From Rhodococcus triatomae BKS 15-14 (GTDB lineage Bacteria > Actinomycetota > Actinomycetes > Mycobacteriales > Mycobacteriaceae): a DNA stretch of 64,000 nucleotides. Each line of letters starts with the position of its first letter. Position 1 is the stretch's first letter. The notes under the pieces are model-generated. The model was given only the letters and a program-made list of their open reading frames with translations, did no database searches and was not told where the DNA came from. The position numbers and the translations under genes are program-made. Location: positions 1 through 64,000 of the forward strand of contig AODO01000005.1 of assembly GCA_000341795.1 (NCBI GenBank), in the 5' to 3' direction. Of this stretch, positions 36,247 through 46,113 are shown in pieces.

Positions 36247-38151
36247 TCAGGCCCCGGTGCCGTAGAGGCGCGTCCAGTTCTCGCGGCTCGTGATCCTGGG
36301 CAGCGCCTCCGTGTAGGTGGCCTTCATCTGCGGCGCCTCCTTGCGGAGCCGCCAGCACACCTTCGCCGCCTGCCGGGTCAGGTCGAGTGCGGTCTGCTTG
36401 TCGCGGCGGCGCACCCGGACCGCGTTCTGGGACGCGTCGGTGACGGTGGCCTGGGAGAACAGCGACACGTGCCACCAGCTGGCGTAGTGCGCGGGAATGG
36501 TGACGGGGCGTCCGTCGACCTTGCCCAGGAACTGCTGCACGGCCCGCTTGGCCAGCACCAGGCCCTCGCGGCTCTCGTCGGGCTCGAACTTCCACACGTC
36601 CATCTGCGTGTGCGGGTCGGCCTCGGAACCGACCTCGACGGCCGGGCGTGCGACGGTCTCCGGATAGCGGGCACGCAGCTCGCGGATCTCACCGAGCACC
36701 GACTGTCCACCGTCGTGGAGGAAGTCCGGCCCCGCCAGGAAGTCCTCGGCAGCCTTGATGAACGTCGCGGCCAGCCCGTACTGCATCGACACGATCAGCT
36801 CGCTGATCTTGCGGAACAGGTACTTGGCGATGGTCGTGCCGTCGAAGCGACCGTAGATCGCGGACACGATCAGGCCGTTGCGGATGCTGAAGTAGCGGGC
36901 CCAGTCGTCGTAGTCCTTGAGGTGGAAGTCCGCGTGCCACACGCCGGCGTTGGGCAGGGTGACGGTCGGGTGGCCGGCGAAGCGGGCGCGGATGCCGTAC
37001 TCGATGTCGTCCCACTGGAAGAACAACGGCAGCGGGAGACCGCAGTCGGCGATGACCTCGGCAGGGAGCAGGCAGGTCCACCAGCCGTTCCAGCCGGCGT
37101 CGAAGCGTCGCTCCTGGTTCTTCTTGCCCAGGTCGACGCCCATCATCGCGCCGGGGGTGAGGGCGCCCGCCGTGATCTCGTCGAGCACTTCCCGCTCGGC
37201 GCTGACGTGCAGGATCTGCGGGTTGCTCAGTGACAGCATCTGCGCGCCGACGATGGCCGGCTTGAGCGTCATGTTCGCGAACGCGTTCATCCGGAGCACC
37301 GTCTCGGGCTCGCAGAGGATGTCGTCGTCCATGAGGATGACGTTGGCGTGCGCGGAGCCGGGCGCCGAGGTGATCTCGTGCATGCCGCGGGAGAAGCCGC
37401 CGGCACCACCGAGATTCGGCTGGGTCAGGTAGATCAGCTTGCTGCCGAGCGATTCCGCGATGTCCGCGAACGCGGGCCGCGACTGGACCTGGTCGGTGCC
37501 CTGGTCGACGATGCACACCGCGTCGATGTCCGCCATCGCGCCCGCGTCGGCGGCGAGCGTGCCGACGGTGACCGCGCAGTCGTCGGCACGGTTGAACGTG
37601 CAGATGACGACGGCGGCGGGACGCAGGTGTTCCGGGGCCTCGACGGTCCAGCGAACGTCGGTGACGGTGAGCTCGCCCGCCGTCGCGGCCACGTCGAACC
37701 AGAGCGCGCCGCCGTCGACGAACCGGTCCAGCTTGCCGTCGAGGACGAGCGTGCCCGACCCGGCGACCTCCTCCCGGACGACGAGCCGCTTGCGGCCCCG
37801 CGCGTCGGAGGCACGCAGCGAGAAGGCGGCGGAGCCGGCGGTGGCGTACGTCAACTCGAGGCGGACCGACGTGACCGCGGTCCAGCGCTGCCAGAAGCTG
37901 GCCGCGAACCGGCCGAAGTAGGTGTTGGTGCTCGCGTGGGCGCCCTGGCGCAGGACCAGTTCGTCCCGGGAGGCGGACGCGCCGCCCTTGGTCTCGACGT
38001 ACATCTTCTGCGGGACCCGCGGCGACGGTGCCGCGAACAGTCCGCGCTGAGCGACCAGCCGGTCGCGCGGAGCGGGCTCGGAGAGCCCCTCCTTCAGAGC
38101 CTCGACATCGTGTGCCACCGTCGCATCTCCCACCGCAGATGCCTGTTCCAT
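36247..38151 (-). CDS. glfT2: Galactofuranosyltransferase 2
   Basis: Processive bifunctional galactan polymerase (Rv3808c family), 634 residues. It has an N-terminal beta-sandwich region to about residue 175, then a GT-A domain beginning 'AAVVICTFNRADDC'. Metal-binding Asp275-277 lie in 'LMDDDILCEP', 'FFQWDDIEYG' carries the catalytic-base acidic pair, and 'NAGVWHADFH' follows. The helical C-terminal domain contains 'ATFIKAAEDFLAGPDFL'. The ATG at 38151 gives the usual length. Here it is near the exporter, whereas it is separate in M. tuberculosis. Confidence 0.94.
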   Translation of the reverse strand: MEQASAVGDATVAHDVEALKEGLSEPAPRDRLVAQRGLFAAPSPRVPQKMYVETKGGASASRDELVLRQGAHASTNTYFGRFAASFWQRWTAVTSVRLELTYATAGSAAFSLRASDARGRKRLVVREEVAGSGTLVLDGKLDRFVDGGALWFDVAATAGELTVTDVRWTVEAPEHLRPAAVVICTFNRADDCAVTVGTLAADAGAMADIDAVCIVDQGTDQVQSRPAFADIAESLGSKLIYLTQPNLGGAGGFSRGMHEITSAPGSAHANVILMDDDILCEPETVLRMNAFANMTLKPAIVGAQMLSLSNPQILHVSAEREVLDEITAGALTPGAMMGVDLGKKNQERRFDAGWNGWWTCLLPAEVIADCGLPLPLFFQWDDIEYGIRARFAGHPTVTLPNAGVWHADFHLKDYDDWARYFSIRNGLIVSAIYGRFDGTTIAKYLFRKISELIVSMQYGLAATFIKAAEDFLAGPDFLHDGGQSVLGEIRELRARYPETVARPAVEVGSEADPHTQMDVWKFEPDESREGLVLAKRAVQQFLGKVDGRPVTIPAHYASWWHVSLFSQATVTDASQNAVRVRRRDKQTALDLTRQAAKVCWRLRKEAPQMKATYTEALPRITSRENWTRLYGTGA

Positions 38152-38562
38152 CGAGTACGCCCCAACCGTGTGTTCTGGCCACTTGTGCCTGGCCGTTCGC
38201 GGTGAACAGTACCAACTGGGCGATGCCGGGCGCGTGCTCCGTGGCTCCGGCCGCGTGCCGCCGTCCGGGTGACGGCGCCCTTCGTCCCATCCAGCGGCAC
38301 GAAGGCCACCTTCGGCGCGGAGCCGAGGACGCTGCCCGGTCGGCCGCCCCCATCCGGCACTCGTCCACCCGCACGATCCCGAGGTGCTCCGCCGGGCACG
38401 GGACCGCCCGTGACGACGTCGTGCCGTCAGGGCGGTGCCGCTCGGGTGGCGATCAGGCCGGTGAACCGTCGATTCCACGCATCGGCGACAATTGCACCCG
38501 ACTACTGCAATGACGAGGGCCGGGGAGGGCTCCCCCGCGCGTGCGAATTCGAGGATGAACCT
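38152..38562. other. Divergent intergenic region, glfT2 / lipoprotein
   Basis: 411 bases without a supported gene. It must hold the glfT2 promoter and the lipoprotein promoter. It contains one degenerate copy of the dispersed palindrome. A short AT-richer stretch near 38490-38515 could be the lipoprotein promoter. Nothing else is recognisable. Confidence 0.6.
38268..38316. repeat. Dispersed palindromic element, degenerate single copy
   Basis: Arms CCCTTCGT (38278-38285) and ACGAAGGCCACCTTCGGC (38299-38316) match the core of the element at 29812-29864 but pair less well. It is the only copy in a divergent gap and so cannot simply be a terminator between converging genes. Confidence 0.6.
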
Positions 38563-39168
38563 GTGGGCGAGCAAATGTGGGCAGGCCTGAGACGGCGTAT
38601 CGGGCTGGGCGCGATGGTGGTTGGAGCGTTGCTTGCCGTCGGTTGCAGTTCCACGGTGGACGGCACGGCCACAGCCGCGGGTGGCACCACGACGACCACG
38701 GCGACGACAGCGGCCAATCAGGTCGGTACCGACGGCGGCGGCGATGTGGACATCGACGTCGAGATCGGCGAATGCGTGCGCCTCGGCGGCACGATGGACG
38801 CCGCGACGATCTCCGAAGCGTCGTGCGGCAGCGCCGATTCCAACTACCGGGTGATCGCCAAGGCGGAGAAGAACGCCCAGTGCCCGTCGGATGCCGACCA
38901 GGTGTACTACGAGGAGAGCGCGCTGGGCAGGGAGCTCGGCGCACTGTGCCTCGACATCGACTGGGTGATCGGCGGGTGCATGAGCGTGCCCGACGGAGGT
39001 GACGACGAACCCCAGCGGGTGGACTGCGCCGACACCCACGTGCCGGGTGTGGAACGTGCGGTCGACCTGATCGAGGGCGCCACCGACGTCGAGCAGTGCA
39101 CGGAGGGCGGATTCGTCTACAGCGAGCGCGAATTCGTCGTGTGCACGGAGCAGGTGCGGCCGCTGTAG
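38563..39168 (+). CDS. Cys-rich secreted lipoprotein (LppU-like)
   Basis: A lipoprotein of about 201 residues: signal peptide, lipobox 'LLAVGCSS', a Thr-rich linker ('GGTTTTTATTAAN'), then a domain with about nine Cys residues ('IGECVRLGG', 'EASCGSADSNYRVIAKA', 'NAQCPSDADQVYYEE', 'RVDCADTHV'). The Cys spacing and 'SNYRVIA' resemble mycobacterial LppU-type proteins. Disulfides are expected. The GTG at 38563 has GAGGA upstream; an ATG at 38575 is the alternative. Function unknown. Confidence 0.78.
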   Translation: MGEQMWAGLRRRIGLGAMVVGALLAVGCSSTVDGTATAAGGTTTTTATTAANQVGTDGGGDVDIDVEIGECVRLGGTMDAATISEASCGSADSNYRVIAKAEKNAQCPSDADQVYYEESALGRELGALCLDIDWVIGGCMSVPDGGDDEPQRVDCADTHVPGVERAVDLIEGATDVEQCTEGGFVYSEREFVVCTEQVRPL

Positions 39169-39204
39169 CAGGCGGCGGGCGGCGGGCGATTCCCCGCCCG
39201 CCCT

Positions 39205-39257
39205 GGGCTGAAGGCCCCCTTCGTCTTCTTCAACCGCATGAAGGCCGCCGTCGGCCC
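39205..39257. repeat. Dispersed palindromic element, copy in convergent gap
   Basis: Imperfect arms at 39205-39224 (GGGCTGAAGGCCCCCTTCGT) and 39238-39257. It lies between the lipoprotein gene and the converging repeat-protein gene, a position suited to termination. Confidence 0.65.
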
Positions 39258-39267
39258 ATGGCACCGG

Positions 39268-39909
39268 TCAGTTCCAGTTGATGCCGAGCGAGCCGACGGC
39301 CACGGAGCCGAACCCGGTGAGCACGGACCCCTCGACGAGGGAACCGAAGTTGCCGAACCCGGTGTTCGACGAGCCGGTGTTGGCAGACCCGAGGTTCGTG
39401 GAGCCGGTGTTCGCGGACCCGACGTTCCCGGAACCCGTGTTCGCGGACCCGACATTGCCCGAGCCGGTGTTCGCGGACCCGACGTTCCCGGAACCCGTGT
39501 TCGAGGAGCCGATGTTGTTCGATCCGGTGTTGGACGGCCCGATGTTGTAGGAACCGGTGTTGTTCTCACCGACGTTGTTGGATCCGACGGCACTGGCTGT
39601 GGTGGACGAACCGCCCGCGCCGGATCCGCCCGACGACCCCGTCGCGGTGAGGTCGGACGACCCGATCCCGAGCGCCGACGCGATCTGGCGGCACGGCAGT
39701 ACGGTTCCCGGCGCCGCGACCTGCGCGAAGACCGCGACATCGGACAACCCGACGGGCGCGCAGGCGTGGACGGCGGCGGCCGGGCGAAGTGACCCCGTGT
39801 CGCCGGATCCGGTGTCCGCCTGCGCGAGGCCGGCGCCCGAGAGGACGAGCGCCGTGAGCGCCGCCCCGACCGTGGCCGACCGGCCGGTGATCCGCGTGAA
39901 CGTCTTCAT
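39268..39909 (-). CDS. Secreted N-x-G-x-x repeat protein A (MPTR/Pentapeptide_2-like)
   Basis: A 213-residue protein with a Sec signal peptide (cleavage near 'GAGLAQADT'), a short mature domain with two Cys (Cys50 and Cys73, 'AVHACAPVG' and 'LPCRQIASALG'), a Gly/Ser linker, then about 18 tandem pentapeptides N-x-G-x-x (residues 112-201). It ends 'GSLGINWN'. Such repeats form the C-terminal MPTR region of mycobacterial PPE proteins, but no PPE domain is present. A surface-exposed beta-solenoid is the likely structure; function unknown. The ATG at 39909 follows GAGAGGGAG. A larger paralogue lies 108 bases upstream. Confidence 0.85.
   Translation of the reverse strand: MKTFTRITGRSATVGAALTALVLSGAGLAQADTGSGDTGSLRPAAAVHACAPVGLSDVAVFAQVAAPGTVLPCRQIASALGIGSSDLTATGSSGGSGAGGSSTTASAVGSNNVGENNTGSYNIGPSNTGSNNIGSSNTGSGNVGSANTGSGNVGSANTGSGNVGSANTGSTNLGSANTGSSNTGFGNFGSLVEGSVLTGFGSVAVGSLGINWN
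39307..39576 (-). repeat. 15-bp tandem repeat array coding N-x-G-x-x (protein A)
   Basis: About 18 units of 15 bases. In the middle of the array 'NTGSG NVGSA' recurs three times with nearly identical 30-base DNA units, suggesting recent expansion by slippage or recombination. Confidence 0.85.
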
Positions 39910-40017
39910 GGAGTGCTCCCTCTCGAGCGAACTCTCAGTGAAATCCGGTCCCTGCGGACGTGACGGTACAGCCACCTGCGCCGGTGTGCGCGGCGAATCG
40001 CCGTCGGGGCGAGCGGT

Positions 40018-40938
40018 CTACTCGGCGAGTTGCTGCCTGGCGATGGCGGGCAGTTCCTCGGAGGCTCCGCCGTCGTTCGATCCGTAACCGAGGTCGACGG
40101 AACCGACGTTGCCGACGCCGGTCTCGGAGGAGCCGACGTTGAACCAGCCGGTGTTGCCGTATCCGATGTTGAACCAACCACTGTTCGACGAGCCCAGGTT
40201 CAGGCCACCCGTGTTCTCGAACCCGCCGTTGGCGGAGCCGGTGTTGGCCCACCCGAGGTTGTTGTCACCGGTGTTCGCGAACCCGCCGTTCGCGGATCCC
40301 GTGTTGGCCCAGCCGACGTTGCCGGTGCCGGTGTTGGCCGATCCGGAGTTCGCGGAACCGGTGTTGCCCCAGCCGTCGTTGAACCAGCCGGTGTTCCCGA
40401 CGCCGCTGTTGGAGGACCCGGTGTTCGCGATGCCGTCGTTGCCGAAGCCGGCGTTCGCGGAACCGGAGTTTGAGGAGCCGTTGTTGCCCCAGCCGTCGTT
40501 GGACGAGCCCGCGTTCCCGACACCCGAGTTCTCGGAGCCCGTGTTGCCCCACCCGTCGTTGTACGAGCCCGTGTTGTACGACCCGGTGTTGGAGGAGCCG
40601 ATGTTGGACGAGCCGACGTTGGTCGAGCCGAGCGCGCCGTCGTTCAGTGCGTCACCGACGCTTCCGATGCCGACGTAGCCCCGGTACGGCTCGGACGCGG
40701 CGGCCGCCGAGGCGGTCACGGCGCCACTGGCCGAGGAGGTGCCGTCGTCGCTGATGTCGCACGGGGCCAGGACGGTTTCGCCGTCGTACTCCGAGCAGAC
40801 CGCGTCGACGAGCGGGGCGGCGTGCGCGACTCCGGAGGCGCCGACGGTGCCGAGGGTCGCCGCAACGGCGACGGTGTGGAGTGCGGCACCGCGACGAGCG
40901 GTCGTCCAGCGTGTGGGCGCGCGATGAGACCCGGCCAT
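40018..40938 (-). CDS. Secreted N-x-G-x-x repeat protein B (MPTR/Pentapeptide_2-like)
   Basis: A 306-residue paralogue of protein A: signal peptide ending 'GVAHAAP', a mature N-terminal domain with two Cys (Cys48 and Cys60, 'VDAVCSEYDGETVLAPCD'), then about 36 consecutive pentapeptides N-x-G-x-x (residues 107-286), with Trp/Phe at some fourth or fifth positions ('NDGWG', 'NTGWF'). The C terminus is charged ('SEELPAIARQQLAE'). There is no PPE, LPXTG or membrane anchor. The two-Cys head plus repeat stalk is shared with protein A, pointing to duplication followed by repeat expansion. Confidence 0.85.
   Translation of the reverse strand: MAGSHRAPTRWTTARRGAALHTVAVAATLGTVGASGVAHAAPLVDAVCSEYDGETVLAPCDISDDGTSSASGAVTASAAAASEPYRGYVGIGSVGDALNDGALGSTNVGSSNIGSSNTGSYNTGSYNDGWGNTGSENSGVGNAGSSNDGWGNNGSSNSGSANAGFGNDGIANTGSSNSGVGNTGWFNDGWGNTGSANSGSANTGTGNVGWANTGSANGGFANTGDNNLGWANTGSANGGFENTGGLNLGSSNSGWFNIGYGNTGWFNVGSSETGVGNVGSVDLGYGSNDGGASEELPAIARQQLAE
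40081..40620 (-). repeat. 15-bp tandem repeat array coding N-x-G-x-x (protein B)
   Basis: About 36 units. They are more diverged at DNA level than in protein A and form higher-order blocks such as 'NTGSA NGGFA NTGDN NLGWA' followed by a second similar block. Confidence 0.85.
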
Positions 40939-41103
40939 GGTGACATCCTTCCCAGGGCCCAGCGGCCACCGGTCGATGCGGTAAGCGAACACCGTGTCGA
41001 CGTTGAACACTGTGCCACAGGGACGTTTACGTCACCCGCGCGTGCAGCGTAGCGGACGCGGTCACACCCCGCAGCGTCCAGGGAGACGAACTGTCGGTGG
41101 CGG

Positions 41104-42132
<1,029 letters not shown>

Positions 42133-42179
42133 TCATTCTGTGACACGGTGCGTCATCACTCCCCGGAGCGGAGGGCTGC

Positions 42180-43796
42180 ATGTCAGACAGCGCTGGCAGT
42201 GTGCGTCCCGAGTCGACGCCCGAGCCCGGTTCGATGCAGGCGGCCGTGTCACCGCGGCGCTGGGTGTCGCTCGCAGCGATCTGCACGGCGGCCGGCCTGG
42301 TGTGGCTCGCGTTCGCGGACCTGGGCGTCGCCGTCCCGACGATCGCGGACGACTTCCACGCCGACCTCTCCGCACTGGCCTGGGCCAACAACGCGTTCAG
42401 CCTGGTCGCGGGTTCCCTCGTGATCGCAGCGGGCAAGTTCGGGGACGTGTTCGGCCGACGCCGCATGCTGTTGCTCGGCATCGTTCTGTTCTCCGGGTTC
42501 TCCGTCGTCGCCGCGCTGGCGGGCAACGTCGAGATGCTGATCCTCGGCCGCGCGCTGATGGGAATCGGTGCCGCCCTGATCCTTCCGGCGACGCTCGCAC
42601 TGATTCCTCCGCAGTTCTCCGGGAAGACGCTGTTGACGGCCTTCGGCGTGTGGCAGGCCGTCGCCTGGGGTGGGCAGGCCGTGGCACCGGCGATCGGTGG
42701 TGTCATCACCGACACGGTCGGCTGGCCCTGGCTGTTCTGGATCAACATTCCGCTGGGCCTCGGGGCGTACGCGGTGATCCACGCGTTCACGCCGGAGTCG
42801 TCCGATGCGTCCGCCACGCGGAAGGTGGACTGGCTCGGGCTCGCGACGATCGGTCTCGCGGTGTTCGCGCTGCTGTTCGCGCTGACCGAGGGCCCCGGCG
42901 TCGGCTGGTCGTCGCCGCTGGTGGTCGGGCCTCTCGCGGCGGCGGTGGTGCTCGCCGTCGCGTGGGTGTGGATCGAGCGCACGGTGTCCGATCCCCTGGT
43001 CGACCTCTCCCTGTGCCGGCTGCGCCCCTACGACGGTGCGCTGACGGCGAATCTGGTGATGAACCTCGCGTACGCGGGTCTGACATACCTGCTCGTCCTG
43101 TGGCTGCAGAACGCCCGCGGGTACAGCGCGGTGGAGGCGGGCCTGCTGATGCTGCCTGCGACGATCGGCATCTTCGCGTTCATCCCGATCGGCGGGCGGC
43201 TCGACGCTGCCCGTGGCGGGCGGATGCCGGTACTGCTCGGCCTGCTCGTGCTCGGGCTCGGACTGTTCGTCTTCACACCCATGCGGGCAGGTTCGGGTCT
43301 GTGGCTGCTCGCGCTCGGCCTGGTCGTGGTCGGCGTGGGGCTGGGCATGCTGTCGACCCCGGTGTCGAACACGGCGGTCGGTGACGTGCCGGAGACGCTC
43401 GCCGGCACCGCCGCCGGTGTCTTCAAGATGTCGAGCATGGTCGGTGGCGCGCTCGGTGTCGCGGTTCTCACGGCCCTGGCGCGGGCGTTCACCGTCCACG
43501 ACAGCCAGGACGCGATTGCGCAGGCAGGCCTGTCCGGTGACGACGTCACCGCCGCCCAGCACGCGCTGGTGAATTCGGCGTCCTACGCCGATGCGATCGC
43601 GTCGCTGCCGCAGCCGCTCCGGGACGAGGTGACGTCGGCGGTCGTGGACGCCTTCTCGTACGGCGTCGCGCAGGCCACCGTCGTCACGGGCGTCGTCTCG
43701 ATGATCACCGTGCTCGTGGTCGCGTACGTGTGGCCCCGCACCCGCAAGGACGATGCGGGCCTGCGGGCTCCGGCCCGGAAGCGGCGCGGTGAGTGA
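42180..43796 (+). CDS. MFS multidrug transporter, DHA2 (14-helix) family
   Basis: A 538-residue drug:H+ antiporter with 14 predicted helices. Family motifs seen: 'AWANNAFSLVAGSLVIAAG', motif A 'GKFGDVFGRRRMLLLG', and motif C-like 'GVWQAVAWGGQAVAPAIGG'. 'INIPLG' is typical of DHA2 proteins. The ATG follows GGAGGG. Its stop abuts the stop of the DedA gene with no spacer. The substrate is unknown; there is no local regulator. Confidence 0.9.
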   Translation: MSDSAGSVRPESTPEPGSMQAAVSPRRWVSLAAICTAAGLVWLAFADLGVAVPTIADDFHADLSALAWANNAFSLVAGSLVIAAGKFGDVFGRRRMLLLGIVLFSGFSVVAALAGNVEMLILGRALMGIGAALILPATLALIPPQFSGKTLLTAFGVWQAVAWGGQAVAPAIGGVITDTVGWPWLFWINIPLGLGAYAVIHAFTPESSDASATRKVDWLGLATIGLAVFALLFALTEGPGVGWSSPLVVGPLAAAVVLAVAWVWIERTVSDPLVDLSLCRLRPYDGALTANLVMNLAYAGLTYLLVLWLQNARGYSAVEAGLLMLPATIGIFAFIPIGGRLDAARGGRMPVLLGLLVLGLGLFVFTPMRAGSGLWLLALGLVVVGVGLGMLSTPVSNTAVGDVPETLAGTAAGVFKMSSMVGGALGVAVLTALARAFTVHDSQDAIAQAGLSGDDVTAAQHALVNSASYADAIASLPQPLRDEVTSAVVDAFSYGVAQATVVTGVVSMITVLVVAYVWPRTRKDDAGLRAPARKRRGE

Positions 43797-44447
43797 CTAC
43801 CGGGCGGCGACCTTCTTCACCGCGTACCAGCCCGCGAGTCCCACCAGGACGCCGATCACGACATACTGCAGCACCCCCGCGTAGTTCTCGACCACGGACC
43901 AGTTCTCGCCGAGGAAGTAGCCGGCGAGGATGAAGATCGAGTTCCAGATCAGACTGCCGAGGGTGGTGTAGAGCACGAACACCCAGATCGGCATACGGGC
44001 CACGCCCGCCGGAACCGAGATCGCGCTGCGCACGAGCGGCACCATCCGGCCCAGGAACACGGCCTTGGTGCCGTGCCTCTGGAACCACTGTTCCCCCTTC
44101 TGCAGGTCCTCGACGCTGACGATCGGCATGCGGTCGACGATGCGGGACAGCCGCTCCATGCCGATCGCCCGGCTGATGCCGTAGAGGACGAGAGCGCCGA
44201 CCAGCGAGCCGAGCGTCGTCCACGCGATGGCTTCCACCAGGGACATCGAACCGCGGGCGGCGGCGAATCCGGCGAGCGGGAGGATCACCTCGCTGGGGAT
44301 GGGCGGGAACAGGTTCTCGATACCGATCGCGATCCCGGCGCCCGGTCCGCCGATGGCGTCCATCAGGTCCACTGCCCAGTCGGCAACGGTGTCGAAGAGT
44401 CCACCGGAGGTCGTGTCGGCTGCGAGTGAGGAGGTCACCGCAGCCAT
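43797..44447 (-). CDS. DedA-family membrane protein
   Basis: A 216-residue DedA/SNARE-associated (VTT) protein. The conserved region '[19 protein letters not shown]' and '[20 protein letters not shown]' with its Arg residues are diagnostic. Members act as undecaprenyl-phosphate or phospholipid flippases at the inner membrane. A lipid-carrier recycling role would suit the surrounding polysaccharide genes, but that link is inferred. It is divergent from rmlA across 77 bases. Confidence 0.9.
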   Translation of the reverse strand: MAAVTSSLAADTTSGGLFDTVADWAVDLMDAIGGPGAGIAIGIENLFPPIPSEVILPLAGFAAARGSMSLVEAIAWTTLGSLVGALVLYGISRAIGMERLSRIVDRMPIVSVEDLQKGEQWFQRHGTKAVFLGRMVPLVRSAISVPAGVARMPIWVFVLYTTLGSLIWNSIFILAGYFLGENWSVVENYAGVLQYVVIGVLVGLAGWYAVKKVAAR

Positions 44448-44524
44448 CGTACCGGCACTTTCCGACTAATCGGACAATCGGGACGGGGCTGAGGCGGTGC
44501 CCGCGCCGTGGAACACTGCACCCC

Positions 44525-45400
44525 ATGCGCGGAATCATTCTGGCCGGCGGCACGGGGTCGCGGCTGCACCCGATCACCATCGGGGTGAGCAAGCAACTCG
44601 TCCCCGTCTACGACAAACCGATGATCTACTACCCGCTGTCCACTCTGATCCTCGCCGGGATCCGCGACATCCTCGTCGTCACCACACCCGAGGACACCGC
44701 ACAGTTCACCCGACTGCTGGGCGACGGCTCCCAGTTCGGCGTCTCCATCACCTACGCGACGCAGGAGAAGCCGGACGGCCTGGCGCAGGCGTTCGTGATC
44801 GGCGCCGACCACATCGGCGGGGACACCGTCGCACTCGTGCTGGGCGACAACATCTTCTACGGGCCCGGGATCGGCAGCCGGCTGAGCCGCTTCGAATCCG
44901 TCGACGGCGGGGCGGTGTTCGCGTACCAGGTGTCCGACCCGTCCGCGTACGGCGTCATCGAATTCGACCACACGGGGCGCGCGGTGTCCCTGGAGGAGAA
45001 GCCGGTCACCCCGAAGTCGCAGTTCGCCGTTCCCGGTCTGTACTTCTACGACAACGACGTCGTCGCCATCGCCCGCGACCTTCGGCCCTCGGCGCGGGGC
45101 GAGTACGAGATCACCGACGTCAACCTCGCGTATCTGGAGGCCGGCCGCCTGCAGGTGGAGGTGCTCCCCCGCGGGACCGCGTGGCTCGACACCGGCACCT
45201 TCGACTCCCTGCTGGACGCGTCGAACTACGTGCGCACCATCGAACAACGACAGGGACTGAAGATCGGCGTGCCCGAGGAAGTCGCATGGCGACGCGGGTT
45301 CATCGACGACGACGCGCTGCGTCAGCGCGCGGAGGGCCTCGTGAAGTCCGGTTACGGCGACTACCTGCTGGGCCTGCTCGACCGTGGAAGGGACTGGTGA
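44525..45400 (+). CDS. rmlA: Glucose-1-phosphate thymidylyltransferase
   Basis: First step of dTDP-rhamnose synthesis. The nucleotide-binding start '[18 protein letters not shown]', '[17 protein letters not shown]', '[10 protein letters not shown]' and 'YEITDVN' are all present in 291 residues. The rmlC GTG follows after one base, so the two are co-translated. Confidence 0.96.
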   Translation: MRGIILAGGTGSRLHPITIGVSKQLVPVYDKPMIYYPLSTLILAGIRDILVVTTPEDTAQFTRLLGDGSQFGVSITYATQEKPDGLAQAFVIGADHIGGDTVALVLGDNIFYGPGIGSRLSRFESVDGGAVFAYQVSDPSAYGVIEFDHTGRAVSLEEKPVTPKSQFAVPGLYFYDNDVVAIARDLRPSARGEYEITDVNLAYLEAGRLQVEVLPRGTAWLDTGTFDSLLDASNYVRTIEQRQGLKIGVPEEVAWRRGFIDDDALRQRAEGLVKSGYGDYLLGLLDRGRDW

Positions 45401-45401
45401 C

Positions 45402-46025
45402 GTGGAGTTCCGCGAACTGAGGATCGCCGGCGCCTGGGAGATCACGCCGCGCCAGTTCGGCGACGATCGCGGCGTGTTCCTCGAATGGTTCAAGGACTCC
45501 GCGTTCCGGGAGGCGGTCGGCGAACCGCTGCAGCTCGCGCAGGCGAACTGCTCGGTGTCCGCGGCGGGCGTGCTGCGCGGTGTCCACTTCACCGACAACC
45601 CGCCGGGCCAGGCCAAGTACGTCACCTGCGTGCGTGGCGCGTTCCTGGACGTGATCGTCGACCTGCGGGTCGGGTCACCGACGTTCGGGCAGTGGGATTC
45701 CGTCCTCATCGACGACGTCGACCGGCGCGCCGTCTACCTGTCGGAGGGACTGGGGCACGCGATCCTGTCGCTGGAGGACGCCTCGACCGTCATGTACCTG
45801 TGCTCGATCGAGTACGCCCCTGACCTGGACCGGGACCTGCATCCCCTCGACCGGGACCTCGCCGTCGACTGGCCCACCGTCGGACGGGACGGGACACCGC
45901 TGGAATTCCAGCTGTCCGAGAAGGACTCCGCGGCACCGTCTCTGGCGCAGCTGATCGAGGCCGGGGTTCTGCCGCGGTACCGCCCACACCCGGCGGACAA
46001 CCGAGACACGACACGCCGCCCATAA
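45402..46025 (+). CDS. rmlC: dTDP-4-dehydrorhamnose 3,5-epimerase
   Basis: Cupin epimerase, third step of dTDP-rhamnose synthesis, 207 residues. 'QANCSVSAAGVLRGVHF' contains the catalytic His, 'GQAKYVTCVRGAFLDVIVDL' is the cupin core, and 'YLSEGLGHAILSLED' is a family block. The GTG start is preceded by GGAAGGGA that lies inside the end of rmlA. Confidence 0.94.
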   Translation: MEFRELRIAGAWEITPRQFGDDRGVFLEWFKDSAFREAVGEPLQLAQANCSVSAAGVLRGVHFTDNPPGQAKYVTCVRGAFLDVIVDLRVGSPTFGQWDSVLIDDVDRRAVYLSEGLGHAILSLEDASTVMYLCSIEYAPDLDRDLHPLDRDLAVDWPTVGRDGTPLEFQLSEKDSAAPSLAQLIEAGVLPRYRPHPADNRDTTRRP

Positions 46026-46113
46026 CAGGCGATTTCACGGCGTGTACCCGACAATGGGATTCGCCGGGCGGTTGCCCGCGTGCAGGATCGATCACCTCAC
46101 GGAAGGGACGGTC

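Noticed and set aside
36247-39264. Upstream extension of glfT2 to a 1005-codon frame
   Set aside because: The extension runs through a palindromic repeat and antisense to a lipoprotein gene. The ATG at 38151 gives the normal GlfT2 length.
39307-40620. Possible CRISPR array
   Set aside because: The repeat unit is 15 bases, continuous and in frame with a coding sequence, with no spacers and no cas genes.
39278-40678. Plus-strand frames rich in 'EPVFADPTLPEPV' repeats opposite the N-x-G-x-x genes
   Set aside because: They are the reverse complement of a 15-base repeat array. The minus-strand frames have signal peptides and ribosome binding sites, the plus-strand ones do not.
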